DNA of 30,604 nucleotides from Nymphaea colorata (taxonomy: Eukaryota > Streptophyta > Magnoliopsida > Nymphaeales > Nymphaeaceae). A program made the position numbers and the translations under genes. The stretch lies in NCBI RefSeq assembly GCF_008831285.2, contig NW_022205023.1:1-30604 (forward strand). Direction: 5' to 3'. Every line of letters starts with the position of its first letter. Positions within the stretch are counted from its first letter, which is position 1. Shown piece by piece: positions 1-11,200 of this stretch. The notes beneath the pieces were generated by a model. That model had not been told where the DNA came from and did not search any database. It was given only the letters and a program-made list of their open reading frames with translations.

Positions 1-94
1 CCAACCCCAACCCCAACCCCAACCCCAACCCCAACCCCAACCCCAACCCCAACCCCAACCCCAACCCAACCCCAACCCCAACCCCAACCCCCAA
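1..94. repeat. Macronuclear telomere, C4A2 repeats
   Basis: Tandem CCCCAA units run from base 1 to about 94, then the sequence becomes unique and AT-rich. The C-rich strand reads 5' to 3' into the chromosome, as expected at a left end. Two units are irregular: one has three C (about 65-69) and the last has five C (88-94). C4A2 is the repeat known from oligohymenophorean ciliates such as Tetrahymena. The irregular units could be natural or C-run length errors. Confidence 0.97.
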
Positions 95-289
95 TAAATA
101 TTCAAATAACAACTCTACCATTTTAGTTTTGGAAATCATATTTAATGATGAAAATGGTCATACTTACTATGCCAGCCGAACATCTTAAGATGCTATATTA
201 AAGCAACCACAGTTTTTGCGTTCATTTATAAAAAGCCATTTATATTTTTTGTATTGTATTATTCTGATATAATTGCTGATAATGATTGA
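95..289. other. Short AT-rich subtelomere, no gene seen
   Basis: About 195 AT-rich bases separate the telomere from the stop codon of the first gene. I see no repeat family, no open frame with protein-like content and no RNA gene. It presumably holds only the 3' untranslated region and polyadenylation site of the VPS45 gene. Confidence 0.6.
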
Positions 290-2032
290 TCACAGCTCGT
301 TCTCGAGTCCTCCCTGAAGCTGTATTACTTCCGAAATGAATGTCTTCGAGTTATGGACAAAAGTTCCCCCACTATCACTTTCGCTTCTTCAAACTCCTCT
401 GCTTCCTTTGCTTCCGTATAGGTGACTCCTCCCACGTAGAAGACAATAACAACCGGCTTGCTGCGAGGGTTTCCTGCCCTCCCATTGAAGGCAGTTCTGT
501 ATCGTTTTCTTTCACTCTGTCCATCAGCAGATCCGGGATCACATTTTCGAAGAGATATGGCCTGTGCTGCGTGTAGACGTTGGGAACATCTGAGAATATT
601 CTGTCGAAATAGGAAGCAGCTTTCTTCTTGAAGTTTTTATTGTAGAAGAGGTCAGATCTTCTGCCTGTTTGGTACTGCTGCAGGAGTGAGACTAGCGAAA
701 GATAGGTCTTATCTGGGTTGATAGTGCTGAGAGCAGCCAAAAAATCCTTAATTTCTTTATCGTTGGGGTACTTGATAGAGAAAAGGAGGACAAGTTGAGC
801 TTCAAGTAGTATTATACTGCTTCAGTCTTCATGATTTCCAAATAGCTTCGATATTGTCCTTTCGGTTATCTTGGCAGATAAGGTCCTGCTCGATACGAGA
901 TACTTCGAAGATTTGCCCCTTTTCGATTTAGCTGGAGATCTCGCAGCTGAGGGTAACATGTTTTTCGACTGCAGCGAGAGGCTGTTCAATTCGGGGATCT
1001 TGCTAAGAGCGTCATGCATATCCTCTAAGCTTTCCAGTTTGACGCTCTTGTTGCGCTTGGTACTGACGTCGTTGATGAATGCCTTGATGTTGTTGGCCAG
1101 TTCTCCAAAGCCACTGTATGCGTTTCTTCGGAAGAAATCATCCTATATTTAGGAAAGAACGAATTAACGCTTCTCTTTGTCCTTGATTGGCTAGGCGTCT
1201 CGCTGTCTCTTCTCCTCCTCTGTGGCCAAGAACGCCTTTTGCCTGTTCTTTATATCCACTTTGTTGTTGTAGATGCCGAAAAGCTCGTGAAGCATTGCTT
1301 CATAAGTCCAAGGAGTCATCAATGGGGTTACGACATCTTCTTTTCTCTCAGTAATAACCAAAATGGCTCTTTAGTCTCTGGGTAGTCACTGGTTTCTTCA
1401 TCAGTTCATCTTCCATTCTTCGAAACCCTCTTCGCTATTTCCGAGCAGGAATCTGATTCATTGAGGTATTTGACATGCGGTAGCACTCGCAGGGACATCA
1501 GCGCAGAGATGAGCCATCGGAGATGCGAGTGATGAGTCCCTTGTCGATCTCGTTCCAGCCTTACCTGCGTCTGGAGAGGCCGACAGTTGAGGGAATTTTG
1601 AGGGAGAAAATGTTCCTGCCGACCGCGTAGTATCGAGGTAGACTTCCTGCAAGTTTTTGATGCGGTCGGAGGTGTCCACTTCGGCCAGTTCTGCGATGAG
1701 TTGTTCGGGGACTTCATTGGTGAAGAAGAGATGGTACTCTTTGAAATGCGGATTTGCGATTTCCTGTTTGAGCAGGGTGATGTTTTCCTTGGTGGGCCTG
1801 ACGAATACACGGCCTTGAGGTGCATCAGTTTCTCATGGACGTCTTCTATCTTCTGGATGAGGTAGACATCGTTTTTGTACAATTTGGACTGCGTGTAGAT
1901 GATGGAGATGATGCCCGAGGTCTCGTTGTCGAGGATGAGGCCTTTCATCTCTGTGATCTCTCCGAAGATGGTGTTGAAGTAGTCCTCAGCGATGGGCAGC
2001 AAGTTGTACTCCTCTCCTTTCTTCTTCTGCAT
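290..2032 (-). CDS. VPS45: Vps45-like Sec1/Munc18 protein
   Basis: SM-family protein that binds syntaxin-type SNAREs and supports vesicle fusion at the trans-Golgi/endosome. Recognised motifs in order: Y-T-Q-S near the N-terminus, V-R-P-T-K-E-N-I, F-F-T-N, A-V-G-R-N-I-F-S-L, T-P-L-M-T-P-W-T-Y, E-F-V-L-S-E-I-E-D-D-F-F (with TAA/TAG read as Glu), N-V-Y-T-Q-H-R-P-Y-L near 550-590, then G-G-V-T-Y and V-H-N-S-K near the C-terminus. The span fits the family's roughly 570 residues. The start is the ATG at 2032-2030, just before Q-K-K-K-G-E-E-Y; the stop is TGA at 292-290. The frame breaks at several points, each consistent with one missing base beside a short run (for example five G where six are needed near 385-395). 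It is divergent from the TBC gene and is the gene nearest the telomere. Confidence 0.9.
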
Positions 2033-2079
2033 GCAAACTCTCAGAATCAAATATTACACCACCCCAATCCATTTATTTG

Positions 2080-3114
2080 ATGCACACCACCAGCAATAAA
2101 ATAAAAACCATATTCGCGCCATCAGGACCAGGAGACTCAACCTCAATACCGCCCAAAAGGATACTCTCGAGAAAGTGTTCAGATCGCAACTGCAACCCAA
2201 CTTCGCAGAGGGAGAATATCGGCAACTCATACCCAATGGCATCCCTGGAGAGTTTAGGAATTACATATGGACGCAGCTTATTCCCAATCATCACCGCATC
2301 TCACCCAAAACCTACGGTCAGCTCCTCTAAGAGCTCAACCTATACCGGCTTCGTTCAAGCACCAACGCAAATTCCCAATTTGGTCCCCCTCAGCAAGCAA
2401 GCTAGCCAGACGATTCCTCAGATATACAAATCGGAGGAAAACCCCGAACCTGTCTGAAGGGCCTGCCAAGATGCTTCGGTGGCTGCAGGTGATCGCGCAG
2501 GACATTCCGAGGACCTTCCCCGAACTGAGGATCTTCCACTACGACGAGGAGCAGCGCTAGAAGCTGGCCAACATCCTGGGATGCTTCGCCCTCTTCAGGC
2601 CTGACGTCGGCTACATCCAAGGGCTTTCCCTGCTCGGCGCTCTTTTCCTGCAGGAGCTAACCACCGAATACCGGGCCTTTACCGCCCTGACCACGCTATC
2701 ACCACTTCGCTGCTTTACGATTTCTACACGTTCAACCTGGGTTCGAGCGCGAGGATGTGCCAGCGCATCATGGAGAGGCTTGCCGGAGGGAGGAAGCGGT
2801 GCATGCGTGGCTGGTGGGGATTAAGGTGGACCTGAACATCGTTGTGGTGGAGTGGGTGATGACCTCTTCACGCGCATCTTCCAGCTGGACTCCATCCTCA
2901 ACATCTGGGACATCATCTTCGCACACAAAACCACCCCATCAATCATCGAAGAAGTCTGCCTGGCTATCATCAGCGCCCACAAGGAATCAATCCTGGAATA
3001 GCCAGACTCAGCGATCATCGGAAAGTTGCTCAAGAGCACAAAGTTGAGCTTCGAGCAAGAGGAGGTGGTGTTTGACCACTTGCGGAGGTTGGAGTTCGCC
3101 AGTCAAGGATAGTG
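2080..3114 (+). CDS. TBC-domain Rab GTPase-activating protein
   Basis: Predicted GAP that switches off a Rab GTPase on membranes. Early in the protein comes I-P-G-E-F-R-N-Y-I-W-T-Q-L (about 2240-2285), the usual TBC opening. Both catalytic fingers are visible: the arginine finger in I-A-Q-D-I-P-R-T-F-P (about 2490-2520) and the glutamine finger in V-G-Y-I-Q-G-L (about 2605-2630). The C-terminal part has I-F-Q-L-D-S-I-L-N-I-W-D and ends at TGA 3112-3114. At about 340 codons it is little more than a TBC domain. The frame changes several times with no GT...AG intron that repairs it, so single-base errors are likely. The start is uncertain: the ATG at 2080 is the first available but needs a frame change to reach the domain. 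The next gene starts 36 bases after the stop. Confidence 0.85.
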
Positions 3115-3150
3115 ATTGTTTCTCATTACTTATAATAAATTGGAGGGAAA

Positions 3151-3524
3151 ATGGACACCGAGCTTAAAGAGTACCTGCGACTCAGTCCCTACCAGCTCTC
3201 CCACATCCTCAAGTACGAGCCCGCCGCCCTCCTCTCCGAGTCCGACATGAAGAGCAACGCCCAGATCCACGCCCACAAGACCAAGCTTTCCTCCTTCGGC
3301 TTCTCCACCCAAGGCTCCGCCACTTCCACACCCTACGTGGAGCAGACATGCTACTTCTGCAGCAGCAAGAGCACAGTCGATGCCCCCTGCAGCAGTTGCG
3401 GGTAGTGTCGGAAGGTGGTCTGCAGGAACTGCACATACCGTTGTGGAAATGCGAGAAGACTCTGTGCCTGTTGGACAAGACCTACGACTACGCGATGGAG
3501 TGCGTGTGCTGTTTCAACTGCTGA
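3151..3524 (+). CDS. Small cysteine-rich zinc-binding protein
   Basis: A protein of about 124 residues, hydrophilic at the N-terminus, with a C-terminal third packed with C-x2-C pairs: C-Y-F-C, C-S-S-C-G-E-C, C-R-N-C, R-C-G-K-C-E-K-T-L-C and a final C-V-C-C-F-N-C before TGA 3522-3524. The spacing indicates a treble-clef or double zinc-ribbon fold. The last Cys pairs appear only after supplying one base in the AAA run near 3450, where the frame breaks between R-C-G and K-C-E-K. I do not recognise a named family. Starting ATG at 3151 is followed by D-T-E-L-K-E-Y-L. It sits between the TBC gene and a convergent protease gene. Confidence 0.75.
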
Positions 3525-3614
3525 CCTCATTTTTAAACTCAATCATCACCATAAACCCCTCAAACATCATCCATACTATTGAACTAGATAATCAAATAAG
3601 GGCCATCTTGCAGA

Positions 3615-5305
3615 TCACCGACTGCGGTTTTCCTCGTGAAGGAGCGACCTCATATCGTAGAAGATAGTGCTGCGGAACAGGATATCAAAGTAATCCTTCC
3701 TGGGGACCACTTGCAGTCGCTTGCAGTAGCCCAGGTAGAACAGAAACAGCATCAGACTGTTCCGGATCTCGCAGATGATCGACGAGGAGAACTTGTTTGA
3801 CCTTTGGGCGTTGGGAGCCTTGTCGAAAGCGCAGATCATGTTGACGATCGAAAAGACACCGCAATCGGAAGCGTTTGACTGCTTGGGGGAATTGTACTCG
3901 GTGAACTTGTACTCGATGTCAGGCCGCCTCCGCTTCAGTTTCCTGGCGATTTTTTCGGAGTACTCTGCGGAGACCTGGGAGTAGGAGCCGAGGGAGTCGT
4001 AGACCACGATGTCCTGGGTGTGGTTGTAGACGGTGATGACGAACCAGTGCATGTTGTCGAAGTTGACGAGGAATACCAGTTTCTGGTAGGAGAGGTAGTT
4101 ATCGCTATCGCGGGGCTGTTGACGAAGATTTCAGTCTCGGAGTGCGTGAAGACGCAGGCGCGGTAGCTGTTGTCGTTGTGGTAGTTGTTGGCGCCCTCCA
4201 CCTGCTTCAGGTACTCGATGACTGCCGAGGTGATCGTGTTGTCCAGCCACTGGTCTTCGCGAAGCTTCTTCAGGATTTCGTTGGTGATGGTGCCCGCGTA
4301 CTCCGCCTCGAAGGTTTAGACCTTGCGAGTGTCCAGTTCCTTGTAGTGGTCGCACTCGCTGATGTACCGGCAGCACTCCATCAGCTTGTTCCAGTAGAAA
4401 GAGCTCTCCTTGTAGGGCAGGTATTTTAGCACTCGCCTCATCTCGTCCTCCTCGTCAGCCAATTACATGAAAATCTCTCTGCTCTTCTTCTCGAAAGTGC
4501 TGATCTCGAGGTGGAAGGCTTCCAGAGTGGGAAGGGCGATGTAGTAGAGGAGGAGGGAGAAGATGGCGGATTGCTGTTCAGTGGTTAGGTGCTTGAGGAG
4601 TTTTATCTATTTGTTGGAGTTCAGTGCGCTTCTTAATGCAACTTCAAACGATTTTGTCTTCTCCAGGAGCACTCTCTTCTTGGCGAAGACTTGTTGGATA
4701 TTGGAAAGTTTTCTATCGATGGTGGATTAGACCCTCAGCCAGTTCTAGTCCATTTTTGTTTTGTTCAGGAGGTCGTATTGTCTGAGACTGACTCCGAGGT
4801 TATTCTCGATGAACTCTACATTGGCTTTTCTGCTCTTGGTCATGTGTTCCTTGTTGTTTGCCAGTTGGCGCAGGACGTCGTTCTTTATGCCCTAGAAGGT
4901 TTAGTTTTTTTGCTTCTTTAATACTGCTGTCACGTCTTGCTTTTTCTCCTAACTGTATCCCTCGTCCTAGTACTCGTCGCCATAGTAATGTCTGTCCCTA
5001 AAGCCACGCCGGCTAAATCTCTCAAAGTGGTCAAACATTTCATATCCTTCGTATCTTCTACTGCGTTCCTCGTAATCGCTCTTCTTGCTGGGCTCTTTTT
5101 CCACCCTAACTCCGGAGAGATACTCCAAGACGGGCATTAAATTGGCAAGGGGATTGTCAAACACATCTGTAAATTATTTGGGATTGATCATCCTGCTTTC
5201 CTCGTTTTTGCTGGCTGGTTTTTTTGGATCGCGTGTTGAATGCCTTCCTCTATAATAGTCCCTATCCATCATCATGCCCCGCATTAAAAAATCTCTTTCT
5301 CTCAT
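3615..5305 (-). CDS. Ulp1/SENP-like cysteine protease
   Basis: Predicted C48-type deconjugating protease for SUMO or a related modifier. The catalytic parts lie in the C-terminal third: an E-D-Q-W-L-D-N-T-I-T substrate-groove motif (about 4220-4265), the catalytic His in M-H-W-F-V-I-T (about 4050), the Asp in I-V-V-Y-D-S-L-G, and the nucleophile in Q-S-N-A-S-D-C-G-V-F (about 3860-3890). The stop is TGA 3617-3615. The N-terminal 300 or so residues are charged and unrecognised, beginning at an ATG at 5305-5303 (M-R-E-R-D-F-L-M-R-G), with many in-frame TAR codons. Frame breaks near 4100 and 4180 split the protease core. An in-frame TTG-initiated extension to 5356 was not used. Which modifier it cleaves cannot be told. 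Confidence 0.8.
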
Positions 5306-5517
5306 GCCTATATCTACTTGATACTTATTTGGTGCAAATATTATTATAAAGACCAACTTTTATTTCTCTGTAAGATAGACAAGGCAATAGGCTAAACAAA
5401 AAATGATCTCTCTGATTGTCATTCCCTACATTTTATTTCATAAAAAGGCTTCTTTGATATTAAGACAGATGAGGTTTCATAATTGTGATGATGTTAGTGA
5501 TAATTTGATAAATATAG

Positions 5518-6378
5518 ATGGACCCGACGATGCGTGAGCGTATGTAGGTGTTGGAGTAGCAGGCCGAGCAGTTGCAGCGTGAGGCTAAGTACCGTTAGGC
5601 GTTGGACAAGTACCAGTAGCTTTTGGAGTTCAACCGCAACTACTTCGGCCCCAACAGCGAGGAGTACGAGCGGATTTCCATCAAGATGTGCGAGCTCTGC
5701 AACCTGATCGCCATGATCTTCCTGCAAAAGGAGAAGTTCGACATCACTCTCGTCTTCCTGCAGAAGGCGGAGGCTCTCGCCTGCAGCCAACCCCAGTTCC
5801 AAGCCATCACACTCAATAACAAGGCCTGCTATTACCGCAAAACTGGCAAGCTTAGGACCGCTCTCCAGTGTCTCCAAGACGCCCTCCACCTCGAATGGAA
5901 GTGTAAGAAAGAGGACACGTTGGCTGATACGTATCTCAACCTTTGCGCGGTGCTGTCCCAGTTGGGAAGGCACAAGGAGGCACTGTAGAATGTGCTTTTT
6001 TCAGTGACTCTCCTCCAGGAGGAGCTTCTGGTGGCCTTAAAAGCTCCCACTGAAAGGTTACTTGTACTTACTATCGCGTACCACAATTTGGCTGTGGAAC
6101 TGGAACACCTGCAACGGTATGAAGAGTCCATAGCCATATACGAGAAGGCAGTGCATTTCGCAGAGAAGAACTTGGGCGAGTAGCACAGCATGACATAGAA
6201 ACTGAGAGGGGTTTTGCTGAACGCAATCGAGTGCAGGAACAGCAAGAAAGCGGACCTCACCCGTACTCGCCAAATGACAAGATAGCTCAAATAGAGGCCG
6301 GACAAGGTGGGCAAGCTCCGCAGCATCTACAACGACCGGCCCAACACAGCCATCAGCAAACAGCCATCCCAGCATTGA
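5518..6378 (+). CDS. Tetratricopeptide-repeat protein
   Basis: One uninterrupted 286-codon frame, clean when TAG is sense. Several TPR helix pairs are visible: K-Y-R-E-A-L-D-K-Y-Q-E-L-L, A-M-I-F-L-Q-K-E-K-F-D-I, N-N-K-A-C-Y-Y-R-K-T-G-K, Y-L-N-L-C-A-V-L-S-Q-L-G-R-H-K-E-A-L, and Y-H-N-L-A-V-E-L-E-H-L-Q-R-Y-E-E-S-I. The last is followed by A-E-K-N-L-G-E-E-H, as in kinesin-light-chain-type repeats. TPRs are protein-binding scaffolds; the partner is unknown. The ATG at 5518 follows an AT-rich 212-base divergent gap shared with the protease gene. Tetrahymena-like and trypanosome flagellar proteins often look like this, but I cannot assign a ciliary role from sequence. Confidence 0.9.
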
Positions 6379-6470
6379 TCCCCCCTTGATATATCTACCA
6401 CTCCTCCCTTTCCCTAATCCCATATGCTGGTCATTGGTCGTTTTGATCTAAAGGTTATAATCTGTGAGTT

Positions 6471-7150
6471 ATGAGTGTATCATCGTCGACTGTCGGTGGT
6501 GGGCGGACCAAGTACAAGATCATCTTCCTGGGGGACCAGTCGGTGGGGAAGTCCTCCATCATCGAGAAGTACATCAAGGACCGCTTCGAGGAGGGGCTCA
6601 ATGTAAGGGTAAAGTTATGAAGCCAACTGTCGGTATCGATTTCCACATAAAAAATGTTACCCGCAATGGAAGACAGTTCCGCATACAGTTGTGGGATACT
6701 GCTGGACAGGAACGCTTTCGTAGTCTTATCCCCAACTATATGAAGGACGCTAACTGCGCTGTAATGGTATACGACGTCACAAAGCGTTCCTCTCTTTAAA
6801 ATTTAAAGGTCTGGAACGAAATGTTCGAGCAGCATCAGACGCCAGACGCTATCAAGGTATTCGTGGGGAACAAGACCGACCTATCGGACCGTTAGGTGGC
6901 TCGCAAGGACGGCGAAACCGAAGCAGCCAAATACAACTCCAAGCACTTCTAGGTCTCAGCCAAACAGGGCAAGCGCCTGGATGAACTCTTCAACTGCATC
7001 GTCGACCTCATCTGCGACCACCTGGAGCACCGCGCCTCTCTCCCGCCCATCGAGGAGGAGAAGAAGGCGAAGAAGCAGGAGGAGGCGCCACCTGCCAGCA
7101 TGAAGCTGAAACCGGAAGACCCCAAGAAGAAGGAGAAGCAGTGCTGTTGA
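6471..7150 (+). CDS. Rab6-like small GTPase
   Basis: Membrane-trafficking GTPase of 219 residues after removal of one 20-nt intron (6603-6622). All G motifs are intact: P-loop G-D-Q-S-V-G-K-S-S, switch I around P-T-V-G-I-D-F, switch II W-D-T-A-G-Q-E-R-F-R-S-L, N-K-T-D, and E-V-S-A-K. The I-G/V-G-I-D-F and L-I-P-N-Y region is closest to Rab6/Ypt6. The C-terminus is Lys-rich and ends K-Q-C-C, a double-geranylgeranylation signal. TAA at about 6797 and TAG at 6893 and 6950 fall at positions where Rabs have Glu (S-L-E-N-L, D-R-E-V, F-E-V-S-A-K). Rab6 acts at the Golgi; the subfamily call is by eye. A possible regulator, the TBC protein, lies 3.4 kb away. Confidence 0.93.
6603..6622 (+). other. 20-nt spliceosomal intron in the Rab gene
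   Basis: gtaagggtaaagttatgaag. Removing it joins E-E-G-L-N to P-T-V-G-I-D-F, the conserved switch I region, in phase 0. If retained, the frame meets TGA inside the intron after five codons. With this intron out, the gene is exactly 220 codons including the stop. Confidence 0.93.
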
Positions 7151-7224
7151 TATTTGTTGGCTGGCTTAGGGTGATGGTAGCAGTTCGGTATATTCATCAT
7201 AGATCCTAATTATAAAACGAGTAA

Positions 7225-8177
7225 ATGCACGTCTTTGAGTTTTCTTTCTACGGGACTGCCATCGTCTACGGCCTGCTCTACCACCCCGTTGCTGCTCTCA
7301 TCTTTGGAGGCTTCGTGGCCCTCTACACGCTTTCAGCACGCTGCACCCCAACCTGAAGTCTTTGAGCATCAGACGCAAATTCGCCCTCGCCAACTGGCCG
7401 GCGCCCAAGGAGGGCATCATCTACAACAACATCGCTCTCCGCGTCGACAAACTGCTCCACTTCCTCTCTTCCATCCCCAAGGAGCACAGGCCCACCATCA
7501 CCCACTATGTGGTGAAGGCCTGCGGGGAGGTCCTCAAGGAAAATCCCGAACTCAATGGCAAGCTGATCTTCGGGAAGTTCCACCCCTACGAGACTTGCGA
7601 TATCAGTTGTCTGGTGAACATCGACGACGGCAACGACGTGGGGATGATGCTGGTGAAGGACGTGCCCAGCAAGTCAGTAAGGCAAATAGCTGAGGAGATC
7701 AGGGTGAGATCCGAAAAGATAAGGCCGAAGGACGGCGACGAAGTGCATAAAAAACGGATGGGCTTGCTGAAGCTGCTGCCCTCGTTCCTGATAGCTGTCG
7801 TTTACAAGTTGAGCATCTTCCTTACTTCCCACCTCAACGTCGATATCCCGATGCTGGGCCTCACCAGAGACGCCCTCGGCTCCATGATCGTCACATCAGT
7901 GGGTAACTTCGGCTACATCGACGCCTACACTTCCTTCTTCGGCTCAACCGGACAGTGGATCCTGCTCACCGTCAACGCAGTCCACGAGCAAGTGATTGCA
8001 GTCAACGGACAAATGGAAGTGGCAAGGATGGTCAACGTTAATTGCGTCATCGATCACAGATATCTGTACTCTGGCGGGAAGGGCAAAAACCTCATCACCA
8101 CTTTCAAGAAGTCTTCGACCATCCTGAGAAGTATCTTGGAGAGGAGATTCCCATAAAGAGCGAAGAAGGAGCAGTGA
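7225..8177 (+). CDS. Membrane-anchored 2-oxoacid dehydrogenase E2 acyltransferase-like protein
   Basis: About 315 residues. The first 40 are hydrophobic (F-E-F-S-F-Y-G-T-A-I-V-Y-G-L-L and L-I-F-G-G-F-V-A-L-Y), a likely membrane anchor. The rest resembles the E2/chloramphenicol-acetyltransferase-type catalytic fold: H-Y-V-V-K-A-C-G-E-V-L-K, N-P-E-L-N-G-K-L, D-I-S-C-L-V-N-I-D-D-G, M-I-V-T-S-V-G-N-F-G, then C-V-I-D-H-R-Y-L-Y-S-G-G and F-D-H-P-E-K-Y-L. There is no lipoyl domain. The classical H-x-x-x-D-G active site reads H-R-Y-L-Y-S, so the Asp is replaced. Frame breaks near 7335 and 8110 are each consistent with one missing base. The end is set at a cluster of TGA codons starting at 8175. It could be a non-enzymatic relative or a CoA-dependent acyltransferase of unknown substrate. 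It converges with the ATPase gene, 44 bases apart. Confidence 0.8.
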
Positions 8178-8221
8178 TAATGATAAATTTGATAAACTCT
8201 AGTTCCTATAAACTCCATCAT

Positions 8222-11200
8222 TCACCAGTAGATGTTCTTCTAAAACCACTGCTTCTGGCCCATTATGTCGTTGTTGATGAGGAACTTCCGTCCCTCCTCC
8301 CACAACAGCAACAGCATCGAAAATCCCAACCAGGAACGCCCAGCAGACCCATGCTAAGCGGCCTTCCTCCAAAGACAGCATTGACAGTGGGGGTGTACAG
8401 TAGGAAGACCATGAGGACGGTTTCCACAGGATTCCCATCATCATGTGCGTGTTGAATGTCGAATACACAAAGGAATACTAAATAGAGGGACTTTTACCTT
8501 CCTGGACTTGCAGGCAAGATGTTGAGCCACTGCACCATCACCACCGCTGCGAAATACCCCGACTGCGCGTAGGCCAAGCCTCAGTCGTGAACTCGACTGG
8601 AGCATTCGTGATGGGACTGATGGTGGAGAGATACTAAGTTGGCCAGTCAAAAAAGTACAGAAGCGTTCCTCGTAGGGAGACAGCAGCACTATAGGTAGGC
8701 ATGACGCAGTCATAGCGGTTGTTTGATGATTTAAGCCAGTTGGGGAAATGGGAGCTTGTGGCTGCTCCTTTGCAATTAGAAGGCAGGAAGGGATTTCCCA
8801 GGTCAGGAGCATCCGCGTTGAACGGTATCACTCTATTGAAGTTGATATCTGGCTGTGAGTTGGAGTCGAGAGGAAGGACGGCTTCCCTGCTGATGAGGTT
8901 GAAGAGGATGTTCGGCGTGAAGCCATAGACTTCCATGATGATGAAGTAGGTATAGAAGCCGGCTGCTGAGGCGATGGCTCCCATGAGGCCGTAGGAATGC
9001 GTCATCATGCGGACGGTTACCAGTCGCTCCTCCCTGTTCCTTGGCCTCCTTGCCATGATGTCACTTCTGGCTCTTCGTAGGCCAGCGAAATGGCAGGATA
9101 GATGTCCGTTCCCACGCAGATGCAGAGCATGAAGATGTTGGAGAGGGGAAGGGGGATTTGGAGGATAACCATAGCCACGAATGGCCATATTTCAGTGGAG
9201 TTCGACGTAAGCAGATAGACGATAGTCTTCTTGAGGTTGTCGAAACCTTCCTGCCCTACTCAATGCCTTCAATGATCGAGGAGAAATCGTCGTCGAGCAG
9301 CACCATATCGGCTGCATCTTTGTCACATCAGACCCGGAAATACCCATGGAAATGCCAATGTCCGCCTGTTTGATGGCTGGCGCATCGTTTACTCCGTCTC
9401 CAGTGACGCCCACAATGTGGCCCAATCTTTGGCAGGCCTCCACTATTCTCAACTTGTGGATGGGAGTTGTTCTGGAGAAAATAACTTCCTGCTTTTGAAT
9501 CCACTCTTCAAGCTGTATCTTTCCGACATCTTCGCCCTCCTTAAAGGCCTGCTCGATCAGTCGGCCTTAGATCGAGACTGCTTCTGCTTCGTGCAGGGCC
9601 TAAATCTCTGAAAATCCCTCTTTTTCGAGGTCGACGTTGGTCTTGTGGGTAACGATGCCTATCTGTTTGGCGATAGAGAGAGCAGTGATGGACTGGTCGC
9701 CAGTTATCATGATCACCTTCACTCCTGAAGCCTGCACTTCTGGATGGCTTCATAGACAGTCGGCTTGGGGGGATCTGCCAGCGAAATCAAACCGATGAAG
9801 GTCAGTCCTTTCAAGTCTATTTTATCCATCTAGTGATCGAAGGGAACACCAGGAGGATAGATATTCTAATCGAGTTACTTATAGGCGAATCCGAAGACTC
9901 TTTCGCCTGCTTCAGCGAAGGCTCTATTAGCATGAGTAAATTCTCTCTCATAATTGGCAATAGATTATTTGTTTCCATTTATGGTGATGCTGCTGCATAG
10001 ATTCCAGACTCTCTAAGGCGCTCCCTTGATGAAGATGTGATTCTTTTTCGAAAGTGGTGACTCGTGCATCGGTTGATACACTCCAAATGCATACTTGTCT
10101 CAGAATTGAAGTGGAAAAAGGCATGGTTGCTTTATCTGTCCAAGACTGGAGCGTATATTGATGATCGGATGTGGGAGATACGCTATATAGGTCGACCAGT
10201 TTAGCAAAGCTGTCTCAGAAGCGTCTCCAAAAATCTTGGCATTTTATTGTGAGCATTACTATCTTCATGGTCGTCCCCTTAGAACCTGGCAGAAGAACTC
10301 AAGATAGCGCAATGCAGAAGAGTCTTCATTGCTTTGTCACTCCTATAGAGAGATGGACGTTGTTCGGTTTGAGAATGGCACTGTTGAGCCAAATTTGGCT
10401 CACAGCCATCTTGTTCATCGTCAGAGTGCCGGTTTTATCCGAGCAGATGCATGAAGTCGATCCCAGCGTTTCCACTGACTCCAAGTTCTTCACCAGGACA
10501 TTTTTCTCTGCTAGTTTTTTGGCGGTGATGGCTAGGGAAATGGTGACGCAGGCCAGGATGCCTTCTGGGACGTTGGCGACGATGATGCCGATGCCGAAGA
10601 GGGCGCATCGAGGATGGTATAGCCGACGATGAGCTTGCCGAGGATCATGAAGGTGAGGCCGAGGGAGCAGGCGATTATGGTTATCATGAAGACGAAATAG
10701 TCCATTTACACCTGCAGAGGAGATTTCTGTCCGCTGTTTCGCTGAGAAATCTAAGCAACAGAACCTAAGTATGTCTTTGCACCGATGCTCATTACAATTC
10801 CCCTGCCTCTTCCCATCTTACAGTGCGTTCCAAAGAAGCAACGTTTTTCGATTCCAGGATGTTCTCCGAGAGCTATCAGTAACTCTTAGCAGGAGTGTAG
10901 TTATCCAGTGATGGAGGAATTGTCTACCTTCATGTTCTGCGAGTGCACGATCCTCAAATCGGCGGGAATGCGTTCCCCATCGATGATTTCCACCAGATCC
11001 CTCTCACTATTTTCTCGGCTGGGATATTGCCATGGCTCCGTCCCTGATGACCCTGCAGTGGAGGGCAGCATGTCTTTGAACTTCTCCATGATTTCCTGCG
11101 ATTTGGCGGTCTGGAGGTACGTGATTACTCCAGTGATGAGGATGACGGCGACGAGGGCGAGCGCAAGGAAGAGATTCGCTTCGTTTCCGTCCGGTTAGAT

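Noticed and set aside
871-1152. Plus-strand open frames opposite VPS45 and elsewhere
   Set aside because: They are antisense shadows of conserved minus-strand coding sequence, with no recognisable protein pattern.
1143-1168. 26-nt GT...AG segment in VPS45 that could be an intron
   Set aside because: Read through with TAR as Glu it gives E-F-V-L-S-E-I-E-D-D-F-F, which matches the conserved V-L-S-x-x-x-D-E-F region of VPS45. Splicing would break the frame.
290-2032. VPS45 as a subtelomeric pseudogene
   Set aside because: Conserved blocks from start to stop are retained and no in-frame TGA interrupts them once single bases are supplied. The same kind of break occurs in many other genes of the window.
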